From Dehalococcoidia bacterium (GTDB lineage Bacteria; Chloroflexota; Dehalococcoidia; JACPQF01): a stretch of DNA of 6,684 nt. The position numbers and the translations under genes are program-made. The notes under the pieces were generated by a model. That model saw only the letters and a program-made list of their open reading frames with translations. It did no database searches and was not told the origin of the DNA. Positions 1 to 5,807 of the stretch are shown here, one piece after another. Position 1 is the stretch's first letter, and each line of letters begins with the position of its first letter. Where the stretch lies: positions 1 through 6,684 of the forward strand of contig JAUSEJ010001124.1 in the NCBI GenBank assembly GCA_030650265.1, written 5' to 3'.

Positions 1-1
1 G

Positions 2-820
2 CCTTGGGACGAAGAGAAGCGCTTGGCTCCCGAGGCCATGGACAACCTAAACAGGCGATACGGGCTCGACAAACCAATCTGGGAGCAATACCTCACATAT
101 GCCTGGAGCGCTGTCCATGGCGATCTTGGCGTCTCCTTTCAGTACCGTGATCGCCCGGTGACGGACCTCCTGGGAGAAGGCCTGCCCAAGACGGCGACTC
201 TTGGACTGTTTGCTCTGGCAATTGCCGTGATTGTTGGCTTGCCCCTTGGCATCGCCGCTGCGCTGCGGCAGAATAGCTATGTGGACTATATTTGTCTCTT
301 CTTTGCTACTCTCGGCGCCAGCACTCCAAGCTTCGTGCTGGGTTTTGCCTTTATGGTCGTGTTTGCCGTGTGGCTTCATTGGTTGCCTACAAGCGGTTGG
401 GGTACATGGCAGAAGCTAATCATGCCAGCCATTACGCTTAGTGTGTTGCCGACAGCGTTTCTGGCCCGCATGATGAGATCCAGCATGCTCGAGGTTATAA
501 GACAGGAGTATGTGAAGACGGCTAACGCCAAGGGCCTCCCACGCGACATTGTTCTGCGTCGACACATTTTAAAGAACGCTCTCATACCGGTGGTTACCGT
601 TCTCGGCCCGATGACGGCCGAGCTAACAGTGGGCTCGTTTATTGTCGAGAATGTCTTCTCCGTTCCCGGGATCGGTCGCATGTTTGTGCAGGCCGTTGGG
701 GCTCGTGATTACGGCGTAATCATGGGTTTGACCTTGTTTTTTGCCTTTCTTGTGGTGATGGCCAATCTGGTGGTCGATATAGTGTATGCCTATGTGGACC
801 CGAGAATCCGCTATGATTGA
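2..820 (+). CDS. Dipeptide/oligopeptide ABC transporter permease, DppB/OppB type (5' partial)
   Basis: Inner-membrane permease of a peptide/nickel-type ABC importer; it pairs with the DppC-like protein that follows to form the translocation channel. The frame is open to the left edge. The first residues (PWDEEKRLAPEAMDNLNRRYG) continue the family pattern before the conserved YGLDKP-W-QY segment, so the TTG at 23 is an internal Leu codon and the true start lies upstream. About 40-60 N-terminal residues, including the first membrane helix, are probably missing. Seen here: GDLGVSF; hydrophobic helices near residues 65-87, 100-125, 138-155 and 240-263; the EAA-loop motif EYVKTANAKGLP (about 169-180) that docks on the ATPase; ENVFSVPGIGRM; and the typical C-terminus YVDPRIRYD. 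Substrate (peptide, opine, nickel or other) cannot be told from the permease. The next gene begins 18 bases later in the same frame. Confidence 0.93.
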   Translation, partial: PWDEEKRLAPEAMDNLNRRYGLDKPIWEQYLTYAWSAVHGDLGVSFQYRDRPVTDLLGEGLPKTATLGLFALAIAVIVGLPLGIAAALRQNSYVDYICLFFATLGASTPSFVLGFAFMVVFAVWLHWLPTSGWGTWQKLIMPAITLSVLPTAFLARMMRSSMLEVIRQEYVKTANAKGLPRDIVLRRHILKNALIPVVTVLGPMTAELTVGSFIVENVFSVPGIGRMFVQAVGARDYGVIMGLTLFFAFLVVMANLVVDIVYAYVDPRIRYD

Positions 821-821
821 C

Positions 822-827
822 GAGGAG
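822..827 (+). promoter_or_regulatory. Ribosome binding site for the DppC-like permease
   Basis: GAGGAG lies just after the upstream stop codon and 11 bases before the GTG at 839, a slightly long but workable spacing. The next in-frame ATG at 863 has no purine-rich sequence before it, so this site favours the GTG start. Confidence 0.5.
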
Positions 828-838
828 CATCTGCTGTC

Positions 839-1750
839 GTGACAACTGGATCATTGAATTCGATGAAAGCGACTGCTGTTTGGACTCGCCGGTCTCGAAC
901 GCTCTGGGGAGACGCCTGGAGGCGTTTGCTCAAGAACAGGCTAGCAATCGTCGGCGGCACTATCGTAGTCCTTATGGGTCTTCTATCAATACTTGCTCCT
1001 ATCGTCTCGCCCTACGATCCCATCCAGCAGTCCTATGATGCTCTCAACGAAAGCGCGTCCTCGGCCCACTGGTTTGGGACAGACCGCCTTGGTCGCGATC
1101 AGCTTAGCCGCCTTATTTTTGGCGCAAGAACATCGATGACGGTGGGTCTTTTCACACAGTTCATCGTTGTGATTGTCGGGGTGCCCCTTGGCGCCATTGC
1201 CGGTTTTGCGGGTGGTCGAATAGACAACGTGCTAATGCGTTTCACTGATGTGATGTACGCGTTTCCCGATTTGCTGTTGATTATCCTTCTGCGCTCTGCT
1301 CTGAGCGGCACGCCTCTGTCAGGCAGCATCTATGTTATCTTCTTTGCTATTGGTCTGGCTTCCTGGGTTGGCGTGGCGCGCTTGATGAGGGGCCAGATTC
1401 TCTGTCTAAAAGAGAGGGATTTCGTTCTCGCCGCGAGAGCGCTAGGCGCCAGCAACGGGCGCGTGTTGTTTTCTCATCTTTTTCCCAATGCTCTCGCTCC
1501 GATTGTCGTCGCGGTTACCTTCGGTGTTCCCCGGGCCATCTTCGCCGAGGCGGCGCTAAGTTACATTGGCATCGGCGTCACCCCTCCCGAGCCCAGTTGG
1601 GGAACAATGATTCAGGATGGGTATCAGGCCATTTTTGCCTATCCCCACATGGTCCTATTCCCGGGTATCGCCATCGCCTTGTTGATGATGGCCTTTACCT
1701 TTCTTGGTGATGGACTGCGGGATGCCCTTGACCCGTGGATGCCCAAATAG
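839..1750 (+). CDS. Dipeptide/oligopeptide ABC transporter permease, DppC/OppC type
   Basis: Second inner-membrane permease of the importer, complete at 303 residues, which is normal for the family. The N-terminus has the OppC-type pattern: a basic stretch (WRRLLKNRLA), a first helix at about 37-57, then the periplasmic segment SPYDP. HWFGTDRLGRD (77-87) is a family hallmark. Further helices lie near 103-123, 141-155, 162-180, 218-232 and 270-290. The EAA-loop RDFVLAARALGAS (193-205) contacts the ATPase, and it is followed by FAEAALSYIGIG and FLGDGLRDALDP. GTG at 839 is the first possible start after the DppB stop; ATG at 863 would remove only a non-conserved leader. The stop at 1748-1750 overlaps the preferred start of the next gene. 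No ATPase gene follows, so ATPases and the binding protein must be encoded elsewhere, probably upstream. Confidence 0.95.
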   Translation: MTTGSLNSMKATAVWTRRSRTLWGDAWRRLLKNRLAIVGGTIVVLMGLLSILAPIVSPYDPIQQSYDALNESASSAHWFGTDRLGRDQLSRLIFGARTSMTVGLFTQFIVVIVGVPLGAIAGFAGGRIDNVLMRFTDVMYAFPDLLLIILLRSALSGTPLSGSIYVIFFAIGLASWVGVARLMRGQILCLKERDFVLAARALGASNGRVLFSHLFPNALAPIVVAVTFGVPRAIFAEAALSYIGIGVTPPEPSWGTMIQDGYQAIFAYPHMVLFPGIAIALLMMAFTFLGDGLRDALDPWMPK

Positions 1751-2595
1751 TGATAGTCGACTTTCATACCCACATATTCTCGCCCCGCATATGCTCCAGT
1801 CGTGACGAACATCTGAAAAGGGATCCCCACTTTGGCGCCCTGTATCGTAATCCGAAGACGAAGTTGGCCACGGCCGATCAACTGGTGGCCAGCATGGATA
1901 CGGCCGGGGTAGACGTATCTGTGGTTTGCGGCTTCGGCTGGATGGACCAGGATGTTTGCGAGGGGGAAAACGACTATCTGTTGGAGGCGATCTCCCGCTA
2001 TCCCCGGCGATTGGTTGCCCTCTGCTCGGTCCAGCCCAGGGCAGGTATGCGAGCGGCGGCAGAGGTAGGAAGGTGCGCTGACGCAGGGATGAAGGGCATC
2101 GGCGAGATGATGCCGGATGGGCAAGGCTATTCTCTGCGTGACTTTGACCTGCTTGATCCGATAATGGCAGTCGTCAGAGAACGCGGGTTGATCGCGATGA
2201 TCCATACCAGTGAGCCTATAGGCCATGATTACCCCGGCAAAGGTCGAACTACTCCCGACGTTACCTTCGACTTCGTCTCTCGGTTTGCCGATATCTCCAT
2301 CGTTTGCGCCCACTGGGGAGGAGGCCTCCCCTTTTATCACCTCATTCCAGAGATTGACGAGGCTATTCCTAACGTTTACTATGATACGGCGGCATCGTTT
2401 CTGGTCTACCGTCCGGACATATTCTGTCTGGTTCCGAACATAGTTGGCGTCAGGAGAGTCCTTTTCGGTACGGACTATCCTTTGTTGAGTCAAAGCAGGT
2501 TTATCAGAAGAATGACTGCCCTGGGGCTTCACGAAAGTGCTCTTGACCTGATGCTTGGTAAGAACGCCAGTGAGCTTCTTGGCCTCTCGGGATAG
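1750..2595 (+). CDS. Amidohydrolase-2 family TIM-barrel metal-dependent hydrolase
   Basis: Predicted cytoplasmic hydrolase or decarboxylase of the amidohydrolase-related family (Amidohydro_2, the group that includes ACMSD-like enzymes). With the GTG at 1750 it is 281 residues and begins MIVDFHTHIF, the classic strand-1 position for the metal-binding HxH (H6, H8). Other likely metal or catalytic residues are E119 in GIGEM, H152 in IHTSE, H188 in AHWGGG and D242 in FGTDYP, all at expected places along the barrel. No signal peptide or membrane segment is visible. An upstream in-frame GTG at 1735 would add five residues inside the dppC end; 1750 is preferred because HxH normally starts a few residues after Met and the start overlaps the TAG by one base, giving stop-start coupling. 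No clear ribosome binding site is present, consistent with reinitiation. The substrate is unknown; the transporter context suggests an imported amide, ester or carboxylated compound. Confidence 0.88.
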   Translation: MIVDFHTHIFSPRICSSRDEHLKRDPHFGALYRNPKTKLATADQLVASMDTAGVDVSVVCGFGWMDQDVCEGENDYLLEAISRYPRRLVALCSVQPRAGMRAAAEVGRCADAGMKGIGEMMPDGQGYSLRDFDLLDPIMAVVRERGLIAMIHTSEPIGHDYPGKGRTTPDVTFDFVSRFADISIVCAHWGGGLPFYHLIPEIDEAIPNVYYDTAASFLVYRPDIFCLVPNIVGVRRVLFGTDYPLLSQSRFIRRMTALGLHESALDLMLGKNASELLGLSG

Positions 2596-2615
2596 GTTCT
2601 CTTTGGGGTGAAAAG

Positions 2616-3197
2616 ATGACCGACGAGCAAATCCGCGTATTTGTGGCGATAGAACTTCCGGACGACGCCAGGCTCTCTCTTGTCCGGATTCAGAAAGAGC
2701 TTCAGTCGGCCATTCCGGTCGGAGTCAAGTGGGTGAGGCCTGAAGGCATTCATTTGACGCTGAAGTTTCTTGGCAACGTGCCTTCTTCGTTTCTACCCAG
2801 ATTGCGGACGGCCGTTGTTGCAGGTTCACGGAATATTCAAGCCTTCTCGTTGACGGTCTCTGGTTTGGGTGTTTTCCCTGATAGGAACCGGCCTCGAGTT
2901 ATCTGGGCTGGCCTCGCAGGTGACGTTCCAACCCTGTTAAATCTTCAAGAAGGCGTCGATGCTGCCATCAGTACGCTGGGGTTTGCCAGAGAAACCAGAC
3001 CGTACTCCGCCCATTTGACTTTGGGGAAGGTGCAGGAGACAGCAACTTTGGTTGAACGCCACAAGATCGTCGCCGCGCTGGATCTCGCGCAAGTGGCTCC
3101 AGTTGACCTTCTTGCAACCGGATCAGTTAGTGTAATGCAGAGCAACTTGACTCCCGAGGGGGCAATCTACAGCCGTATTGTCGCAATTGCTCTCTAA
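2616..3197 (+). CDS. thpR: RNA 2',3'-cyclic phosphodiesterase (LigT/ThpR, 2H family)
   Basis: Cytoplasmic 2H phosphoesterase that opens 2',3'-cyclic phosphate ends of RNA; historically called 2'-5' RNA ligase. The 193-residue product has the usual family length. It starts with the conserved RVFVAIELPDD segment, has the two catalytic HxT motifs in HLTL (H46, T48) and HLTL (H133, T135), and shows WVRPEGIHLTLKFLG and the SGLGVFPDRNRPRVIWAGL block between the two lobes. The ATG at 2616 has a GGGGTG ribosome binding site at 2605-2610, five bases upstream. It follows the amidohydrolase by 20 bases, so it is probably co-transcribed, but I see no functional link to transport. The assignment is firm at family level; the natural RNA substrate is not known from sequence. 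Confidence 0.95.
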   Translation: MTDEQIRVFVAIELPDDARLSLVRIQKELQSAIPVGVKWVRPEGIHLTLKFLGNVPSSFLPRLRTAVVAGSRNIQAFSLTVSGLGVFPDRNRPRVIWAGLAGDVPTLLNLQEGVDAAISTLGFARETRPYSAHLTLGKVQETATLVERHKIVAALDLAQVAPVDLLATGSVSVMQSNLTPEGAIYSRIVAIAL

Positions 3198-3202
3198 ACC
3201 TA

Positions 3203-3231
3203 TTGCGCCAGTCGGCCGCCTGTTGTATACT
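3203..3231 (+). promoter_or_regulatory. Sigma70-type promoter of the zinc-ribbon gene
   Basis: TTGCGC (3203-3208) and TATACT (3226-3231) are separated by exactly 17 bases, a near-consensus housekeeping promoter. It lies immediately downstream of the thpR stop. Transcription would begin near 3238, giving a leader of about 27 bases before the GTG at 3265. This start point would exclude the upstream ATG at 3247 only weakly, but the ribosome binding site settles it. Confidence 0.7.
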
Positions 3232-3236
3232 ACAGG
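3219..3236. promoter_or_regulatory. Near-perfect palindrome over the -10 box, candidate operator
   Basis: CCTGTTGTATACTACAGG is an 18-base inverted repeat in which eight of nine base pairs match (the T/T at 3224/3231 is the exception). It is centred on GTATAC and covers the whole -10 element, where a dimeric repressor would block RNA polymerase. The core fits CTGT-N8-ACAG, the shape of the proteobacterial LexA box, but which regulator binds here is unknown and chance symmetry is possible. Confidence 0.4.
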
Positions 3237-3252
3237 GGCCTAGAAGATGGAT

Positions 3253-3258
3253 GGGAGG
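3253..3258 (+). promoter_or_regulatory. Ribosome binding site deciding the zinc-ribbon start
   Basis: GGGAGG (extending as GGGAGGTG to 3260) ends six bases before the GTG at 3265, ideal spacing. The in-frame ATG at 3247 lies upstream of this site and has no comparable sequence before it, so translation should begin at 3265. Confidence 0.75.
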
Positions 3259-3264
3259 TGTATT

Positions 3265-3483
3265 GTGACTGTGGAGGCAACCATTTTCCCCAAGTGCCAG
3301 AAGTGTAATATTGGTGACCTCGTACCGCTATCCGATTTTGGCAGTCAAGGCGCCGCAATCCACTATAAGGCTTGGGTCTGTACTAACCCGAGCTGTGGCT
3401 TCAACATCAAGATCCGCAACGGCGACGTTTACATAAACGAGCCAATTAGCAGTGGAGCAATGTATAGTCCCCGTCAGCGTTGA
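3265..3483 (+). CDS. Small zinc-ribbon protein of unknown function
   Basis: A 72-residue soluble protein whose function I do not recognise. Four cysteines form a probable zinc site: CQKC (C11, C14) and CTNPSC (C39, C44), separated by 24 residues, like the two knuckles of a zinc ribbon. Between them is GDLVPLSDFGSQGAAIHYKAWV; after them NIKIRNGDVYINEPI looks like closing beta strands, and the tail is polar and probably disordered. No membrane segment or signal peptide is present. An ATG at 3247 would add six residues, but the strong GGGAGG site favours GTG 3265. The gene has its own promoter and candidate operator and no partner close downstream, so it may be a separately controlled single gene. 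It could bind nucleic acid or protein; the sequence does not decide. Confidence 0.75.
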   Translation: MTVEATIFPKCQKCNIGDLVPLSDFGSQGAAIHYKAWVCTNPSCGFNIKIRNGDVYINEPISSGAMYSPRQR

Positions 3484-3515
3484 ACTTCCGATCCACGGTT
3501 ACTGGACGCTTGTCC

Positions 3516-3543
3516 TCGCTCCATCGTCGCTCCATCGTCGCTC
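3516..3543. repeat. 11-base tandem repeat, 2.5 copies
   Basis: The unit TCGCTCCATCG occurs at 3516-3526 and 3527-3537, followed by a partial TCGCTC at 3538-3543. The contained 10-mer TCCATCGTCG appears a third time at 3811-3820 inside the glycosyltransferase gene. The 11-base period is about one helical turn, but no function can be assigned. Confidence 0.7.
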
Positions 3544-3605
3544 TTGACCGGTGCTTTAAGCGAAGGTACGGCATTGCCTCAAGTCTGGGCCAGGTCGAGT
3601 CGAAT

Positions 3606-3680
3606 TGTCGAACAAGGCATGGCAGTACCGGGTGACCAGAGTCGGTTCCGGACCTTCCCGCTGTGGCTGGTGTCGAACAA
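3606..3680. repeat. Direct repeat of TGTCGAACAA
   Basis: An identical 10-mer occurs at 3606-3615 and 3671-3680, spaced 65 bases start to start. It sits in the non-coding leader before the glycosyltransferase. It may be chance or paired regulator sites; no adjoining promoter supports the latter. Confidence 0.3.
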
Positions 3681-3721
3681 CTCAAGGGATTTTCGAGGAG
3701 GGTGCGATCATCACTAATGGG

Positions 3722-4975
3722 ATGTCAAAGCGGCGAGTCGAAAGCGACGATGCTGAATTCAGTGTGGGGTCCTACCGACCATCCTCCAGCCACAGAATCC
3801 TCAAGATAGTTCCATCGTCGTTCTTCTCGGACTATGGCTGCCACGTCCGCATATACGAGGAAACACGGGTTCTTCAGTCTCGAGGCAACAGAGTGATGGT
3901 ATGTACTTATCACACCGGCGGCGATGTGCCGGGCGTGGAAATCCATCGCGCCTTTAACACCCCCTGGTGGAAAACGCTTCAAGTTGGTTCTTCCAAGCGT
4001 AAGCTGTACTACGACGCCTTGCTCTCGGCTAGATGCGTCGAGGTTGCTCTGCACCAGCGTCCTGACATCATTCACGCTCATCTCCACGAGGGAGCGCTTA
4101 TTGGCTATCCCATCAGCCGGGTTCAACGCATCCCCCTCGTTTTTGATTTTCAAGGAAGTTTGACAAGCGAGATGCTGGATCATAATTTCATCGGTCGCGA
4201 TAGCGTTTTCTTTGAGCCGCTGCGCAAGTTGGAAAGAGTCATAGATGGGGTGCCCGACGCTATCATTACCAGTTCACGAAACGCTGCCGACGTGCTGCTT
4301 CGGGACTTCGGTTGTGACCATAGGACGGTATTTACGATCTCGGATCGTGTAGACCCCGATTTCTTCCGGTCGAAGTGGGAGGAGCGAGATGGTTCAGTTG
4401 ACGCAAAGTTGCGAGCCGAACTGGGCATTCCGGGCGATCGAAAGGTGATAGTCTACCTCGGTCTACTGGCGGAATACCAGGGCGTGGGGAAGTTGCTCGA
4501 GGCGGCCAAAATCCTTGTCGATGACGGCCAGCCTGTCCATTTCCTCATTATGGGCTTCCCATCCGTGCACATGTATGAATCTGTGGCAGAGACGTTAGGG
4601 ATCTCGGCAAACACAACCTTTACGGGTCGGGTACCATACTGGGAAGCGCCACAGCACCTCTTGCTGGGAGATGTTGCTGTGTCGCCGAAGATGTCCGAAA
4701 CTGAAGGGAATGGGAAGCTGCTAAACTACATGTCGATTGGTCTCCCCACGGTCGCCTTTAACACCCCGGTCGCCCATGAGATCCTCGGCGATCTTGGCAT
4801 CTACGCCGATCTTGGTGACGTCCGCTCGCTAGCCAATAGTATTCAGGAGGCCATGACTGATGAAGTGGCATGTAGGCAAAGAGGCAAGGCATTAAGAAAG
4901 CGAGCGATCGAGGAATTCTCGTGGACCAAAGCAGGCGAGTTAATAGAAGAGGTCTACCAGTTCGTTTGCCGTTGA
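3722..4975 (+). CDS. Glycosyltransferase, GT4-like (GT-B fold, group 1)
   Basis: Predicted retaining glycosyltransferase that adds a sugar from a nucleotide donor to a lipid-linked or polysaccharide acceptor at the cytoplasmic membrane face. From ATG 3722 it is 417 residues. The N-terminal domain begins with KIVPSSFFSDYGCHVRIYEE (about 28-47), the usual strand-1 and acceptor loop, and has DIIHAHLHEG (115-124) and VFDFQGS. The C-terminal domain starts near 234 with LGIPGDRKVIVYLGLLAEYQG, then a FTGRVPYWEAP stretch and the donor-binding region EGNGKLLNYMSIGLPTVAFNTP (about 328-349). The second Glu of the usual E-x7-E motif appears to be Asn (N335). The frame is open back to a TTG at 3605, but the 39 extra residues look non-coding; the ATG itself lacks a well-spaced ribosome binding site. 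The export permease gene follows within about 50 bases, which points to surface glycan synthesis. Sugar specificity is unknown. Confidence 0.87.
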   Translation: MSKRRVESDDAEFSVGSYRPSSSHRILKIVPSSFFSDYGCHVRIYEETRVLQSRGNRVMVCTYHTGGDVPGVEIHRAFNTPWWKTLQVGSSKRKLYYDALLSARCVEVALHQRPDIIHAHLHEGALIGYPISRVQRIPLVFDFQGSLTSEMLDHNFIGRDSVFFEPLRKLERVIDGVPDAIITSSRNAADVLLRDFGCDHRTVFTISDRVDPDFFRSKWEERDGSVDAKLRAELGIPGDRKVIVYLGLLAEYQGVGKLLEAAKILVDDGQPVHFLIMGFPSVHMYESVAETLGISANTTFTGRVPYWEAPQHLLLGDVAVSPKMSETEGNGKLLNYMSIGLPTVAFNTPVAHEILGDLGIYADLGDVRSLANSIQEAMTDEVACRQRGKALRKRAIEEFSWTKAGELIEEVYQFVCR

Positions 4976-4994
4976 GGGGTGATTGTGCTATACT
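4966..4994 (+). promoter_or_regulatory. Promoter for the polysaccharide export genes
   Basis: TTGCCG (4966-4971) and TATACT (4989-4994) are 17 bases apart, and TGC directly before the -10 (4986-4988) makes it an extended -10. The site straddles the glycosyltransferase stop codon. Transcription would begin near 5001, leaving about 27 bases before the TTG at 5028, so wzm and wzt could be expressed apart from the upstream gene. It shares the TATACT -10 and spacing with the promoter at 3203-3231. Confidence 0.55.
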
Positions 4995-5027
4995 GCCAGA
5001 AGATTTGTCTGTCAGCAGGTTGAACTA

Positions 5028-5807
5028 TTGCGCGATCGCCTCTCGGAAATTCTACGATATCGTGACCTTATGTGGAATCTTGTGGCCCGTGATCTCAAGG
5101 TCAGGTATCGCAGTTCGGTTCTTGGTTTCTTCTGGTCCCTGTTGAACCCACTTCTCATGACTACCGTGTTCTATGTGGTCTTCAATGTACTCATGCGAAA
5201 TTCCACCGAGATGTTTCCCGTTTTTATTCTGTGTGGGATACTCCCCTGGAACTGGTGCGCCGCATCGGTCACGGGGTCAGTGGGGAGCATTGTCGGGAAT
5301 GGCCACTTGATAAAGAAGATTTACTTCCCCCGTGAGTTGCTCCCGGCCTCCATGGTGGTGTCAAATCTAGTGAACTTCATCCTCGCTTTGCCGGTCCTTT
5401 TTCTGATGATGATAATCTTTGGGGCGCCATTGACGTGGTTTGTTCTCCTCTTGCCCGTCCTAATACTTATACAATTGGCCTTCTTGTTAGGTTTATCGTT
5501 CTTTCTTTCCACTGTCAACGTCTTCTTTCGCGATACGTCGGTCATAGTTGAGGTGGTGCTTCTAGCTTGGTTTTTCCTGACACCCGTGTTTTACCGAATT
5601 GAGGATCTCACAGCCAACTGGTCCAGGCTGATGTACATTCTGAACCCGATGGCATCTATAATCTCAAACTATCGTCTGATACTTTATGCAGGCGCAGCGC
5701 CTGCAGTTGACTTCATGATGCGCACTGCAGCCACGTCACTTATCGTCCTCGTCGTGGGCTACTTGATTTTCGCCCGATTCAGCCACCTTTTCGGGGAGGA
5801 AGTCTAA
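5028..5807 (+). CDS. wzm: ABC-2 type polysaccharide export permease, Wzm-like
   Basis: Integral membrane subunit of an ABC exporter that moves undecaprenol-linked polysaccharide (O-antigen, teichoic acid or similar glycan) across the cytoplasmic membrane. From TTG 5028 it has 259 residues, normal for the family. It shows the N-terminal amphipathic segment ILRYRDLMWNLVARDLKVRY, then VLGFFWSLLNPL, an FPRELLP loop that belongs to the ATPase-coupling region (about residues 100-106), VNVFFRDTSVIVE, FFLTPVFY and ILNPMASII, with about six hydrophobic helices. An alternative TTG at 4983 adds 15 residues (MCYTARRFVCQQVEL) and has GAGGGG at 4974-4979 nearby, but those codons overlap the promoter -10 and do not resemble the family. 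The ribosome binding sequence before 5028 is weak (CAGG). The stop overlaps the wzt start by one base. Confidence 0.92.
   Translation: MRDRLSEILRYRDLMWNLVARDLKVRYRSSVLGFFWSLLNPLLMTTVFYVVFNVLMRNSTEMFPVFILCGILPWNWCAASVTGSVGSIVGNGHLIKKIYFPRELLPASMVVSNLVNFILALPVLFLMMIIFGAPLTWFVLLLPVLILIQLAFLLGLSFFLSTVNVFFRDTSVIVEVVLLAWFFLTPVFYRIEDLTANWSRLMYILNPMASIISNYRLILYAGAAPAVDFMMRTAATSLIVLVVGYLIFARFSHLFGEEV
5793..5800 (+). promoter_or_regulatory. Ribosome binding site of wzt
   Basis: GGGGAGGA lies in the last codons of wzm, six bases before the ATG at 5807. It is the strongest Shine-Dalgarno match in block 2 and fixes the wzt start despite the one-base overlap with the wzm stop (TAATG). Confidence 0.8.

Larger units (their letters stand above)
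3484..3721. other. Intergenic region without a convincing gene
   Basis: About 240 bases between the zinc-ribbon stop and the preferred glycosyltransferase ATG. It holds an 11-base tandem repeat, a TTGACC (3544-3549) without a good -10 partner, a short GGAC-GCTT-GTCC hairpin (around 3504-3515) without a T tract, a repeated 10-mer, and a strong Shine-Dalgarno-like GAGGAGGGTG at 3695-3704. The frame of the downstream gene is open from 3605, but the extra residues show no family resemblance. I see no RNA gene or mobile element. Confidence 0.5.

Noticed and set aside
23..25. TTG as the start of the first permease
   Set aside because: The frame is open to the window edge and the upstream codons match the family, so this is an internal Leu codon of a truncated gene.
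1639..2532. Long reverse-strand open frame of 297 codons
   Set aside because: It lies opposite the amidohydrolase, whose metal-binding motifs are clear; the reverse translation is rich in Arg, His and Gln, with no recognisable domain or ribosome binding site.
3504..3515. GGAC-GCTT-GTCC hairpin as a terminator after the zinc-ribbon gene
   Set aside because: The stem is only four pairs and no T tract follows.
3516..3543. CRISPR-like repeats
   Set aside because: The copies are directly adjacent with no spacers and only 11 bases long.
3544..3572. Possible promoter with TTGACC as -35
   Set aside because: At 17 bases downstream the sequence is TACGGC, a poor -10; nearby TTTAAG is far too close. 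Not supportable.
3446..3685. Reverse-strand open frame of 79 codons over the intergenic region
   Set aside because: No domain, poor composition and no ribosome binding site; it overlaps the end of the zinc-ribbon gene.
3605..3721. N-terminal extension of the glycosyltransferase from a TTG
   Set aside because: The 39 residues show no resemblance to GT4 N-termini, no ribosome binding site precedes the TTG, and the region has the repeats expected of non-coding sequence.
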